This document shows, piece by piece, positions 22,120 to 34,487 of a DNA stretch of 64,000 nucleotides; within the stretch, counting starts at the first letter, position 1; each line of letters opens with the position of its first letter. The translations under genes were made by a program, and so were the position numbers. Source of the DNA: Schistocephalus solidus (Eukaryota > Platyhelminthes > Cestoda > Diphyllobothriidea > Diphyllobothriidae); contig WEDG01002867.1 of the NCBI GenBank assembly GCA_017591395.1, forward strand, positions 47,424 to 111,423, read 5' to 3'. The notes under the pieces were generated by a model, which was not told the DNA's origin, searched no databases, and saw only the letters and a program-made list of their open reading frames with translations.

Positions 22120-22486
22120 TGGGGCCAATCGTGAAAGCACAACCAGAACAACAATTTAATGGCTGAGTTCACATTAAATGCCTCTCAAAGAAAATAGCGT
22201 CCCAGTGAAAACGTAGTAAAAACCACCGCCATGTCCATAAACTGGGCGCGTGTAACGATTTCGGATTGGTTTTGTATTCAGTCGCGTGCGTTGTTCAGAC
22301 TCTTATTTCGTTAAGGCAAATGGTCCGTCCCTCTTGTCGGTTATTCAGCAAAAGCACAGAATAAAATTGAAATTTACGGGTTCTTCAAAATATTTATGCT
22401 ACTCAACAGGATTAGACGTGATACTAAAGATGGCATTGGAATGACGCACGCAAATTAGGATGGAGACCAATCCGTGGACTAGAAGT
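22120..22486. other. Region upstream of the ABCB7-like gene
   Basis: This should hold the 5' untranslated region and promoter of the minus-strand gene. No TATA box or other defined promoter element is convincing. Confidence 0.3.
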
Positions 22487-23740
22487 TTCAGTTCAGTTCA
22501 GTTCAGTTCAGTGTATTTGAGAAAAATAGGCTTACGCCTTTGAAATCCCTATTTGATACAGAAAGTCGGAAGAATAATAAGCAATGTAAAAAAGTTACAG
22601 TCAAGTGAATGCAGGCAGATTTACGTGGTACACGGATATTGTTAAGGTAAAGTAGTCACATAATCTTCGTGGTGCAGCAACATATGTATGTCAAGCCGAT
22701 GTTTAAATATATCCACAGACTGGGACATTACAATCGCCTCAGGTAGGTTATTCCACGGTTTCAAGACACGGTTGGTGAAAAAATACTTCCTCACATCCAA
22801 TCTTACTTGGGGCGCACTTAGTTTGAATAGATGACCTCGGGGATTATTCGTAGTAGCAAGTTGGAAAAAGTCATCACATAGGAGGGCGCAATCCATGCCA
22901 CGCACGATACGAAAGGTTTGTATCAAGTCTCCGCGCAACTGCCTATAACTCAGAGGATAGAGCTGTAGGTTATTTAGGCGAATCTCATATGGCAGTTCAC
23001 CTTGACCTCTTACTAATTTTGTGGCTCGTCGCTGTACCCTTTCGAGCATTTTGTAGTCCTGTTGGTTCCACGTTTTCCAGGATTGGATCGCATATTCAAG
23101 ATGGGGCCTAACAAACGTACCAAAGACTTTAGAACAGCAGTCTTCCTCGAAAACATTTAAATGCCCGCTTGATAGAGTACAGCATTGAATTGGCGGATTT
23201 AGCCGCCTTGCAGCATTGCGTAGAAGGCTTCAGGTTGTCTTTCATCCAAACGCCGAGATCCTTCTGTGTGCGTGTTTCTCGGAGTGGCATACCGTTCAAA
23301 AAGTAGGGTCGCATATCAGTGACCTGATTCCGACTTCCCAGACGTAGCAGGGCGCATATGTTTGAGTTGAAGGACAAGAGCCATTTGCGGGACCACTCGT
23401 CCAATCGATGGAGATTTTCTTGGAAATCGTCTCCATCGGCAGCATTGTTGATAACTTTCCACATTTTTATATCGTCCGCAAACATAGCAAAGTCACAGTC
23501 CAATTCCTGTACACAATCATTAATAAACAAGAGAAATAGGATTGGTCCGAGAACTGAACCTTGCGGAACTCCACTCTCGATGATTGTGCGCTTTGATTAC
23601 GATCCACCTACGCAGACCACTTGGGAACGACCGACGAGAAAATTCTTGATCCACGTAAGAAGTTTGCCTCCAATACCAAACATTCTGAACTTATAAAGGA
23701 GATGCTGGTGCTACCCGTGATCGATGGTGTATACCATCCA
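22487..23740 (-). mobile_element. CR1/jockey-like non-LTR retrotransposon, 5'-truncated
   Basis: Read right to left: ESGVPQGSVLGPILF (RT motif B region), then FADDIKMW (catalytic FADD), LDEWSRKWLLSFN, KDLGVWM and LKPSTQCCKAAKSA. The last part is LERVQRRATKLVRG, YFFTNRVLKPWNNLPEAIV and FKHRLD, the usual C-terminal tail of CR1-type reverse transcriptases. The two main frames are 23530-23129 and 23049-22642, so at least one frameshift is present. The 3' end is a short GAACT/AGTTC tandem (22491-22512). Confidence 0.85.
22491..22512. repeat. (AGTTC)n pentamer at CR1 3' end
   Basis: Four to five AGTTC units mark the 3' terminus of the minus-strand CR1-like element. Short terminal microsatellites are typical of that clade in place of poly(A). 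Confidence 0.8.
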
Positions 23741-24239
23741 CGTTCCACTCCTACGATGTGCATAATAGTAGCTTCTTTTTACTTTTTGTATGCAATTAGA
23801 ACCAAACACAAACGGTTGTTTTCCTACTCTATAGTTTTTTTTGTTATTAACTTATTTCTTTTGGCATGGTCGTGCATATCTTCAGCTCAGTTTGGTTCAG
23901 TTCATTTGAAAGAAATATTGGTGGCACCTTTTAACTCACTTTTACTACTTGCGGCAGTATAATGTCAAAAATTTGTACAATGGAACACTAAAAATTGCAG
24001 GTGAAATCTCCACACTGTACAGATAAATTGAAATATTTCGTGCGTATGTAGTATTTGGAGACGTGTGTGCGTACTATTGTGCATAATTCAGAAGTAACTG
24101 TAAGCACACCCATGACCCCAGGAACGTAGAATGAGTTCTGATCTGTAGGTGGTAGGCTAAATGTTAGTAGGAAATGAGCACAGAGAGGGAGACAAGTCTT
24201 TTTATAAGCAGACGTTTCTTAAAGATTACAAGTGTTATT
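23741..24239. other. No feature recognised
   Basis: AT-rich spacer between two CR1-like copies. A CAGTTTGGTTCAGTTCA-type word near 23890 is reminiscent of the CR1 terminal repeat. Confidence 0.3.
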
Positions 24240-26340
24240 ATAAAAAATAATAAATTGCATCAGGATAACAGCAGTCGAAAGACATCGCGGTGCGTACTGC
24301 CACGCTTATCCAGTTTCCGTTTAAAAGCTTCCACGGATATAAACATAAAAGTATCCTCTGGAAAGGCATTCCAAACGTCAACCTCTCTTTTGGTGCAGAA
24401 GACCTTCAGTGTGTCCAGCCTGGCACCAGTAACACGTAGCTTAAGTTGTTGACCTCTTAGTTGGATGTGGCTGCTAGCTTGAAGAAGTTCTCCAGTAGAA
24501 GGCAGCAGTCCTGTTTGCATAGGATGCGGAAAGTTTTTGTATAAGTTCACCCCGTTGTTCCATGTAACTTAAATGAAAAAGATTGGGATTAGCTGATCGG
24601 GTTTCGTAGGGTAGGGAGCTCTGTCCGGTTACGAGTTTGGTTGCGTACCATTCACATTTTTAGAGAAGGCTATGGTTTTCAGTGGTTCAGCGTCTCCAGG
24701 GTTGGATGGAAGACTCCAGTTGCGGCCGCACAAAAGTTCGGAAGATCTTTGAGAAGCAGTTTTCATCAAAAGAGGAGGACGCACAGTTAACGAGGATTAA
24801 GACTAGCATCATTGACTTAGACACCTTCGAGCAATGTATCGATGGGTTGAGGTAATTCGGAATCCATACACGCAAATCTTTCTGGGCGTCCACCTCTTGC
24901 AGGAGTATAACGTTCAGGCGGTAGACCATAATGTTTGGTGTCTTAGTTCTGCCGATTCTTAAGGATGTACACTTTTTAACGTCAAACGGCATAAATTAGT
25001 CAATCGACCATAGCTTGATTTGGTTTAAGTTTGTCTGCAAACGTTCTTCGTCAACTTCATGTCAGATGATACTCCAAATCTTGATATCATCAGCAAACAT
25101 TGTGACATCGCAATCCAGTTCATTGAGTCATTTGTTGACATATATAATGAACACCGTAGGGCCAAGCACGGAGCCTTGGGGAACACCACACTCAACCGTT
25201 ACTTTCGCTGACTGCTGGTCACTGACATAGAAGGCTTTGGAGCGGCCGCTAAGAGGACTTTGTATCCGCGTCAGAAGCTTGCCCTTTATTACTATACGAA
25301 TAAATTTATACGGAAGCCGATGGTGCGGCACGCTGTAGAAGGCTTTTTTATTGCATATATAAACTGCATGCACCATTTTCCTCTATCAACTGCTTTTTTC
25401 CACGTTCCAAACAGCAGGGTTAGTTTCTTACACGGGATCTATCTCTACGGAAACCATGCTGAAAATATAAAAATGTATGGTTTTGCTTAAGGAAGTGCAT
25501 AAATTGGCGTTTTATTATTTTTCTATAAGATTGTGGCAAATGGAAGTAAGGCTGATTGTCCTGTAGTTGTTTGTGGAGACTCAGACACCGCCCTTATACA
25601 TTTGTGTTATTCACGCAGATTTCCAATCGGCTGGTAGATATCCAGTCTCAAAGGATGCATGGAAAACTATGGAGAGCTTTTTTACCAACTCACAGGTGAG
25701 TTCCTTCCGCAGTTTCGCTGCTATTATATGGATACCTGATGATTTTAATTCCTTAAGCTCCAGCAGCTCATTTAGAATAATCACTTCCATGAACTGAATG
25801 ACCTAAACTATTGTGGCCTCTTAGAAATCATTCGCGGTACAGTTAAATTCAGTTCCCTTATTTTGAAAACAAACCCAAAAAATCTGAAAGATGATCACCT
25901 TTCGTGCCATCCTTAGTGAGGTTTATCACCACAGCAGTCCTCAGAAGGGGTTGTCGATGTTCGTTTCGCGTGCTCTGTCCAATGAAACCGCAGAATATTT
26001 TGTGGGTTCTCCGTGGCATGGTTAAGCAAATTTGCTTCGAATTTCCGTCTTGTTTGACGAATAAGGCCATTGAATATATTACTTTGAAGTTTGTATGCAC
26101 TTATGTATGCGGACCTCCTCTTGGTAAGTAATTTCTTTAACAGCCTCCGTTTGTATGAATCTCAATTTTTTCGGTCTGTGTACGCAATCGGGGTCTGCCT
26201 CTCAACCTTTCTTATGAAAGTGAACAGTGTTTTGCGACGAGCTTTATTGTTATCTTTTTATGTTGGGTCTTCTTTTCCATTTGAATGGTTCAAAATTGCA
26301 TTCTACTTCGTCATGTAAATGCGCTGTGTGTCTGTTCTAT
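24240..26340 (-). mobile_element. CR1-like non-LTR retrotransposon, longer degenerate copy
   Basis: Reading from 26340 leftward, the minus strand shows a pre-RT region (LTMPRRTHKIFCGFIGQSTR, PLLRTA, HLSDFLGLFSK). RT fragments follow: LLELKELKSSGIH, AKLRKELTCELVKKLSIVFH, ADWKSA.IT, KAFYSVPHHRLPYK, CGVPQGSVLGPTVF, MFADDIKIW and AQKDLRVWI. The tail ends with KLRVTGARLDTLKVFCTKRE, VWNAFPEDTF and FKRKLD. Many stops and frame changes make it a pseudogene. It is a different subfamily from the 22.5-23.7 kb copy. Confidence 0.8.
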
Positions 26341-27319
26341 CGGCTGAATTCCTAACAAATTTATATCGAGTGATCTGAGTTCAAACCTAGTTTTTACGTA
26401 GTATAACAGGGTAATTATTACGTTGTTGCATTTAACTTATTTAAAGCAGGCGTAAACAGCAGGATTTATTGGTACCAAGAAATTTCGCGACGACTTATCA
26501 ACTGCAACCCGTCTTTGCATAACACAAGTAACGAATGAAAATGGACAGCAGTTTGAAGTAACAGAAAATCAATACATAACAGCAAGGTCCGATGGACAAT
26601 GTTAATAACTTCAAGAAAGAAAATGTGAGGGAGAAGCTTATACAACTAAAACCATGAGGCATCTAGGGTGAAAATCACCAGGGCAATTGTAGATTGATCA
26701 CGTGGTCTAGTTGCTTTAACTTATAGTTTTTCTGCTGAGTTTGATTGGGTTGTCTGTGTGAACTTCGAAGTGTGCAGGTAATTTTTGGCAGAACTGACAG
26801 GTAACGAAAGCGGAATTAGACCATCGGTTACAGTTCATCCGTCGGAGGCAAGGAAAACAGGAAGACTACTGATAAGCGTCAGTCATCAATAACTACTTAA
26901 GTTACATCTAAAGATTGGCTCAGCTAATCAAGGGACAGCCAACAGCAAAAACATCAAATAAGCAATGTAAGCAATGAAACGAGAAAAGGCACATAACAAA
27001 AGCAAACTAATTTTCGTTAGCTTCTCGTGGACATGGCGATTCCTCCTTATAACAGACGAGTAAGTCAATTTTTGGACTATAAAATTTGAGAAAGCCTTCG
27101 AGAAAAGCAAAGCGGCGAGGAACTCCATGTATCAATTAGCCTGCAACAGCTGGCTTAGGGTTCCCTGCTTTGGTGTTACCTAACGCTCTACTGGTCCAAA
27201 TGTCTGTTTGCCTTATCGGCACAGGCTATATTTCATGGCCTTAACATAACATAGCAAATATACATGAAGACATGAACACTTATACCTCCTCATTTATCCT
27301 CCACAGCTAAGCGCTCTCT
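26341..27319. other. No feature recognised
   Basis: No motif or clear repeat boundary found. Confidence 0.3.
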
Positions 27320-27430
27320 ATTCTTTGCTTCTAGGTATAACTTTCTTTGGACTAACTTGCCAATGGAAATTAGGTCGTTTACTAGACTATCTGTATTCAA
27401 GCAAAGACTGCGCATTTATCTTCACCCCAT
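27320..27430 (+). pseudogene. CR1-like C-terminal fragment
   Basis: The plus strand encodes FASRYNFLWTNLPMEIRSFT followed by RLSVFKQRLRIYL. This has the order 'RYNFF..R...WN.LP......S...FK.RL' found at the C-terminus of CR1-type reverse transcriptases. Only this tail remains; 27431-28925 beyond it shows nothing recognisable. Confidence 0.6.
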
Positions 27431-28929
27431 GACTCTATTTACCTTTTATTTTCCTCATCTTTTCCGAGCAATTTTCTCCATGAATTAGAGAAAGGGCCAT
27501 CGGGAATTTAAGGGACCTTCTTGAAATTATTTTTCTCGACCTCGAGTTCCCATAGGAACCATGACGTCTCCTGAATACCCCCAGTAATTCTAACGATGAA
27601 GTCATTCGGACGTACACAGTCAATAATCCTCCCCTTTCGTTGGATACTTACCATCATCCGAATTCAATTCTGGATCATTAGCTGCTGAGGCCTCAAATCC
27701 ACATCTAAAAGGTGTAAGAATATAACTTTCCAGTATCGAACTACCATAGGGGTTAAGACCTGAATATGACTGTTGGTAGTTAAAACAGAATGGGGGGGGA
27801 AGTTAGATGGAATATAGAGGCTGGTGGAAGAGGGCAAGCAGCTATAATAATTAAGTGCCGGGAAGTCAGATATTGTATATTGGTTATCATGGTAAGGGTT
27901 ATTTGCCTGTTGGAGAGGCTTGGTTTGTTTTTAAGAAGGCAGCATGCGAGTAGTTTGAACTTCGCTACTTTGCTTTTCGGTTTGGATTGGATTTATGTCC
28001 TTCGGACGACCTGCATTAGGTGATATAATTTGGGGTAAAAGATGACCCATGGGGTTATGGGATGAGCTAGCTTGTGGAGGGTTAAATAAATTGTCTTTAA
28101 ATTGAGATTATAGCGGATTTTGTATTTGAAGTACACTATTTATGCGGAGTGGCTCGGGAAATTTCACGTAGAGGCCTGGGGAACGGCATTTAAGAGGGGG
28201 AAGCTGTCGGTGTTAGTGCTAAGGACGAGTAAGACAGTATAAGTGCTTAAGACGGGGTTGCGGATATTGCAGGTGGGCTGAAAGTGAATGCTGCAAAACT
28301 ATGGAGAGATTCCAATAGGAGTATGTTTTTTCGTCACTAATAATATAAACAATCCACGATTCTGGCGAGGAAATGCTGGGTCCTCACTATCTCAGTGGCT
28401 ATAAAAAATATCTGCAGTTTTAGTCACTTGATCTTTGAAGAAGTCCTCTTCAAGATCGTCTGCCACTCCCTCAAACTACACCACCCGAAGGCTAATAATT
28501 TTTCCACTATTCATCAGACTCTATAAAATCCGTTAAACCAAATAGGTCGATATTCTCGCCTTTGATGACGTTCTTGCTCCAATTGCAGCAACGCGCCCCC
28601 ACACTACGCCACCACCACGATATAGTTGGTTCTACAAGAGAACTTGAAACCGATAAAACATTTTTCCAAAAATATAGATTTTTCTTCGATTTTTGGTCAG
28701 CCCTTTGACAAAATTATTGATACACCTCAACTCCAACTATTGGTCTGATTTCTTTCTATGTCAGGATGTGAATACTTGTATATGTAAACTGTAGGAAGTT
28801 TTAGATCCACTTATTTCAAATTTGTTCCCCGCAAAATAAGAATTAATGTGACTGATAAGATTTACCTCCCTTGATCTTTTCATCATAGGGTGCATAGATT
28901 GTCTCGTTGATTATATCTACAAAACAAAA

Positions 28930-29640
28930 TTTCCGTTCTGCCCTTGATTAAACATCACTTTAAGCAGGCTACGAGTCTGTCCGAAGAAAAGCGACCAGGC
29001 AATATGCACAACTTTGTTGAAAACCGTTCCTTAAAATTCGCGAAACTTTTTCCCGCAAGTAAGAACACGTAGAAAAACGTTACACCGCATCCTTCCAAGC
29101 GCCCTTGAAAATCCCATACCCGACGAAAAGCTGTCGGTTGATAATTTCAATGCTTTCTTATCTATAACGTTTACTGAAATTTGTCCCACTGCTCTTCTGA
29201 AAATCGAGGTTTGGACGGTGATGTTCTCAAAGCTATACCTTTTAACCTCTGGGGTGTATCTGCAGCCATTCGAATTTTTCTTTACTGTCATATTCCTGGA
29301 CCAGATGGCGTCCCGGCCAATATTATAAAAATGGATGCTTATGAGATTTTTTCGTACCTTTCATGTAAAATGTTTAATCTAGCTCTGGAAAATGAAACCT
29401 TTTCCAGTGTGTGGAAGGAATCGCTCATTCTGCCTATCCCTAGACATGACCAATCTATGTCGTTTAAGGACGTTCAACCAATAAATACACAACCTACACA
29501 TGTAAAAGTTTTAGCCACTTTGATCAAAGATAAGATGATATGTCAACTTAGGGAAAATATCCTAACGAGTGGGGCTCAACATGAGTTTCTAAAACAAGGT
29601 CTGGTGACACCCGTCGGCTCTCTTTATTTGATCATTTTAT
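28930..29640 (+). pseudogene. CR1-like reverse-transcriptase fragment
   Basis: The frame 29181-29867 contains PGPDGVPANIIKMDAYEIFS, KMFNLALENETFSSVWKESL and LPIPRHDQSMSFKDVQPINT. These match RT motifs '(S)PGPDG.P..ILK', 'W....I.P..K' and 'NYRPI', here decayed. Upstream (28930-29180) fits a pre-RT region with frame breaks. Downstream to about 30400 may be further decayed element; a YVDD box appears at about 29898. Confidence 0.7.
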
Positions 29641-30419
29641 ACGATCTAGGGACAATGGTTTTGCTCTTTACAGAATCTATTTCAATTTCACTAAGATTTT
29701 CTATCGGGTTGCCATGGCTCTCCTTCTCTTGGAACTTTTCTTTTTCAGAAAAAAATAAAAATCCTGAACTTCATATCGTCTTATCTGAACTGTTGCACAC
29801 AACGAGTTTAAATTTCCAATGTTATCTCCAACCCCATACGCGTGAGCAGTGGAGGTATACATGGTAGTGTACTCGACTCGTACTTTACCTTTTGACCAGT
29901 TATGTAGACGATTGATGTTAGAATGATAGAACTTTTATGTATACTGATCATCTGCAAGTTGTCTATCCATACAAACAAGCAGATAGCAAAATAGTGCTTG
30001 AACACTTATAAAAGGCTCTTTAGACCTTTGCTTAGTGGTCTTGTACATGGTGCCTTTTCCTTTCTTGGCACCAATGCTCAGTTATGGTTATTGGCGATTA
30101 TCCTCAGCCTCAACTCAGCATACATGGTCATGCAATAAATGTAAGCGGAGTTAGTAACAACCTAAGCATATCATATTCGAGAAGTTTCAATCTTTCAGAA
30201 AATTCTGCCCCGATTGTCTTCAGTGCACATTGAACGAAAACAATTGTCCTCTAAATTTTAAAATCAGTGATATAAAAACCAACTTTATGAACTGCACGTC
30301 AGGAATTGCCAGGATACTGCTGGTTTGTATTCAGTCTCCGGCGCGTAGTTGAGCGGAAGTAAATAGAATCCATCCAATATTCCTTTACCAAAATAATTTT
30401 TAACTTAGGACTGCCTGAA

Positions 30420-30610
30420 TGGTATACCGCTGCAAAGGTAGACGCGAAGAAGGACTTTGAAATGTGGATCACGACGTCACTTAAACCCTCCCTGTATTGT
30501 TCAAAGGCAGCGATGTCAGTTTATTTATTTATTAATTGTCCGTTTACGGGCAAGTTTCTGTACCTTGTCAAGCGGTCTTTCTCTGCCTTTGAATAAGACT
30601 GCTTTTCACC
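30420..30610 (+). pseudogene. CR1-like fragment
   Basis: The plus strand carries AKVDAKKDFEMWITTSLKPS and LYCSKAAMSVYL, then LVKRSFSAFE.DCFSP. This matches 'KDLGVW....LKPS..C.KAA..A......KRAF..F....F' of the CR1-like copies nearby. Confidence 0.65.
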
Positions 30611-30624
30611 CACAAGGAAGTGAA

Positions 30625-31720
30625 ATAGAAGCGAATAGGCGAGTTCGAGGAAGTGGTCGAGAAGAAGACACGTTCGTTGGAACAAGAGCTTTATAAGCCT
30701 GACGTTTCGGATTCTCTCTCGAACCCATCATTAGGGAAAGTCACCGAAAAAGGTAATAGGGGCACAAGGAGGCAATATTTATAGGGAATGGTCGACAGGC
30801 AACCATACGCCTACTATATTTGTCATTCATCGTGATCTTTGCCGCGGTTGATGGTTGTCGCGGTTGATGGGAAGATTGCTCACCGGTCTGTGCCCGAGTC
30901 GTTAATGGCCGTGATTTTATCCCCGTTACCGATCTTTGGCGTGACGATTATTCGGCGATTCGGAACCGCTGTCATCTGGAATTTCGACCATGCGCATCCG
31001 CCCCTGCATTGCTGGTAATTTTTTGCCCAGGCAACCTCGCAACACAGAATACGGAGGTGGAATTAATTGCACCTGTTAATAAAATGCATGCCGGAGAACC
31101 ATGACTCAAGCAGCTCACGGCTCATGTGGTTATAAACTCTGGCGAGAATTTTGGCCTCATAAAACTTGAAGGCATGACCAGGTCTTGTCAAATGAGCCGC
31201 GATCTGGGAGTTACCGTCACTCCTCTTTCGCCACTGCTGCATGCTCGGCCATTCACGTGCGGAGTAGTCTCATGGTTTCTCCGACGTAGTTGATTTGTCC
31301 AAAACTGCAACAGACCTAGTAAATGTCTCCCGAAAATGTCTGACTTGGCAATGGGTCCTTCGGCCACATGACCTGGCACCTGATGGTTGCCTCCGGTCTG
31401 TGTGAAACTCCAACCGTGAGTTTGTGTACGTTGGCGGCTGACGGCCTTTGAGCCATTCTTTCCGTATGGGAGCGCTCACAGAAATATAAGACCGGTTGAA
31501 GTTTCTTGCTCATCGTGTTTACGTATACAGCGGTTGAGGAAGTTGTGCTGGCCCCCATTCGCTCTAGGGACCGGTCGAATATAATGTAGTTCAGCAACTT
31601 TGTCCTCCGCTTGACTGCTTTGCTATAGTCTTTTCGAACCTTTGTGCGGCCGCAATTGGAGTTCGTCATCTCAGCTTTGTGACCCTGAACCGCAAAGGGC
31701 CATAGGCGTTCAACCAATCT
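30625..31720 (-). mobile_element. Penelope-like element 3' half
   Basis: On the minus strand, 31717-31316 encodes a region ending [18 protein letters not shown]. Across frame breaks follow CSFGQINYVGET (GIY-YIG), AEHAAAV, TSQIAAHLTRPGHAFKFYEA, KILARVYNH and [15 protein letters not shown]. The untranslated tail then carries a hammerhead-like motif (30738-30702) and ends near 30625 with AACGAACGTGTCTTCTTCTC. YVGET and LLESWF preserve the endonuclease signature, but frameshifts interrupt it. The RT domain is missing. Confidence 0.8.
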
Positions 31721-32094
31721 TGTGACTGGGCAGGGCTCATTACCCTATGAAACACGGTTACCTAATTTTGATCTCTTTCCCTTGCGTTAAAAGCAGCTAC
31801 GAGGTGACCTGATACAAACATTGGTTATCATGAGAAAACAGGACTTATGCCTCATACCTGAAGAGTTTCCTTCAATTAGTAATAATCACGAACTTGAGAG
31901 GTCATCCATCAAAATGCAGCAGGGAGCAACCCGACCGACCGGACGAAGGCGCTTTTAACGGTAATGGGCCACCAAGCTGATTGTTAATGTTAATCAAGCT
32001 ACTTAAATGAGATGTGGAGACGCTATATAGGAATATTTTCCAGGTGGGTGCATAATTCTCACTCTACCATCTCTAGAGCAACATCTGTAGAAGT
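31721..32094. other. No feature recognised
   Basis: Spacer between the PLE and a SINE. Confidence 0.3.
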
Positions 32095-32240
32095 GATTTC
32101 CGATAAAGACAAGAGAAACCAGAATGGCTAGTTCTGGCTTTCTAGCCCAACTCCAGATTTGCGGCACATCGTATTCGAACCTGGGATCATCGGTCATTGA
32201 GTTCAATGCTCTACTGTAGAGCCACGGGCCCGTTGTCCCG
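32095..32240 (-). mobile_element. tRNA-derived SINE (family A)
   Basis: The minus strand begins with GGGCCCGTGGCTCTACAGTAGAGC (A box) and CCCAGGTTCGAATACG (B box). It continues through a shortened body to AGAAAGCCAGAACTAGCCATT and CTGGTTTCTCTTG. Confidence 0.7.
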
Positions 32241-32244
32241 TCGT

Positions 32245-33429
32245 TTGCGATCGGGTTTAATACATATCGTAGGACGAGACCTTCACTGGCCGGCTCATCC
32301 TGTTGTGCCGTTTGACTCAGTGGAGAACACTCACACGCAGTCGCATAGCGATGGTCGAAAGTTTTGCTCAATTATAAACGATTTCGGATTCGAATTCCTA
32401 GGGACTGCGTATGACTGGCTGATGCCAGCTAAAAAGACATAACTTGTCATGGTAATCGTCATGCCACTGCCTGCGGGGGCTCTGTGTTGAACCTCATAGC
32501 CTGACTGAACCCTGTTTGTCAACGCCTCTTTCTACAAGAAGCAACATCTTCTTTTTTGTATGTATTGGGCAGGATCGTTATGAGCATGAAAAAAAACGAA
32601 CAAATTCTTGTAACGAGTCAAAAGACTAGGCAAAGAAACAACGGTGAAGATAGGTTGTGTCCAGCACCCACGTTTAGTATACATAACCATCTACGTCTTT
32701 CCTTATAGTAGGCGTGGTTTGTTTTAGTATTTAATACAGTCATTTGCCTTCTACCGTTTCCGTACTCACCATGAAATGCATGGTTTACTGTTCTACTGTT
32801 TCTACCTCCGTTTCCGCATCAACCTCAGTCCATTTCCATTTCGGTGCTCACCAAACGAGGAAATAAAAATCATACTTTCCTCTGCGGTATAGGCGTGTGG
32901 TCACGTAAACTAAAAAAATAACGACAGCTCATAAACGGTCGCACGACGAAAATAACCCAATACTTGCGACGCAGTATGGAAAAGTGTACAGAAGTGCTAG
33001 ATAGTTTTAGTTTCAGCTGTCAGAAAGCGGCTCTTATACATGGTATCGATCGGCGCAGTTGGTCATCGAGCTGAACTCCGCATCACTTTGGCGTCGGTCA
33101 CAACTGGAAGTTGTCGGATTGGCACCACTCGGTCCGATCTAACTGAAGGCCAGCACCCGGATGTTCCATTTACTGTCCTGAAACTCCGAAGTAGAGCCTT
33201 CGTAGGCGGTCGTATCGACACAAGAAAGGGAGTAATGTGGTCTTTCTTCTCCTAGCTGGCTTGATTTGCGGCCTCACTGCAACCCACCATACACACATAT
33301 TAAATTAAGTTTAAGTTCTTTGGGAACAAAATAACTTTATTGTGCAAATTTTCAAATCTGGTGCCCCAGTTTGTCTTCAGACAAATGGGAATGCAAAGAA
33401 AACAGTTAAACTTAAACAATGCCTAACAC
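32245..33429. other. No feature recognised
   Basis: No coding motif or repeat signature convinced me. A poly-pyrimidine/purine-poor stretch at 32740-32870 repeats TTTCC words loosely. Confidence 0.3.
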
Positions 33430-33489
33430 AAGATTCTATGTTTGGTTAAATTTGAGCCAATAGACGTCCAGTGTTTTAATTTATCCGGT

Positions 33490-34020
33490 CGATAGTGGCT
33501 ATTTTCGCTTCCACTTGACCTTGATAAATTTGTAATTGGCATCCAGATCGATATGCCTGTTAATGCATGCCTCGTCTGAGTAGATTGCCTCCAGGAATTC
33601 GCAGCCCTTCCTTGTTGGACAGGCGCCAATGATATGGGTACCCTTCCATGCAAATAGGTGTCCTGTGTCCAGTGTGTGCATGGCTACCTGAGATAAGGGG
33701 TCTCGTCTCATCACCGATAACTGATGATCATATAAACGGGTGAATATATTTCCCGGTTTGGCCACAATAGACTGCATCACAACTGGTACATGGTATTTTG
33801 TAGACAACTTATTTTCTTTTAAAATAGCCAACCCTGTCCATAGAATGTACAGCCTGGGTGCGCACAGTTGTGTAGATTTGTGCGTTATTTGTATATGGTG
33901 TAGGGATGTAGGGGTACTAGTTAGGGGTAGCACCACACAGATAGCATTTGGTCGCTCCATTTGTCTCGTGCAGGTGGTGAATGCTCCTGTGGCCGCCTCT
34001 AACTGGTACCCCACTCTCAC
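33490..34020 (-). pseudogene. Penelope-like element GIY-YIG region
   Basis: The frame 34020-33499 ends with RLYDHQLSVMRRDPLSQVAM, HTLDTGHLFAWKGTHIIGAC, LEAIYSDEACINRHIDL and a basic tail. This is the C-terminal half of the PLE endonuclease domain (R..EH...V.R.D..S..A.H....GH.F......I, then LEA.......N..I.L). The GIY and YIG strands at the front are unrecognisable. It is a third PLE subfamily in the window. Its right end abuts the 5' region of the RTE element. Confidence 0.75.
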
Positions 34021-34487
34021 CTGTGGCTCCTCGAAGTTGGGTTCTTCCCAGCGGCCACACCCCGGGCAACCGTCACGGCTGGCGGGTTAAACCAGGTGAG
34101 GGTTCTCGGTGTTGTATGTGCCTCACACCCGGTATGTCTGACTCCCGAACTGCTCACTTCCCCCTCTCAAAAAGTCCTACGGTGGGGGCGAGAGCGACCC
34201 CGTAGGTGGCCCAGGCTAACTCAGGTCGTTCTTCCACTAAAAAAACCGTGACCAATAGTGGAGTTCAACAGCCGCCTGGGATGTCCGAGCAGCCCTATTT
34301 AGGGAACAGCACTGCTTGCCTCCTCGCGGTGGAAATGGCTAGAAAAGTTGCCCTAAACAAATGCTTGTTATCACGTCTTCTGCAGCCGGCCGCGGCTCGC
34401 AAATCGCAAAATACGCGGTCGTAAAACTCAAACAAACAACAATATCCCCGTCCCAATCCCCCTCACCATACCCTCCAGGCTGCTCGG

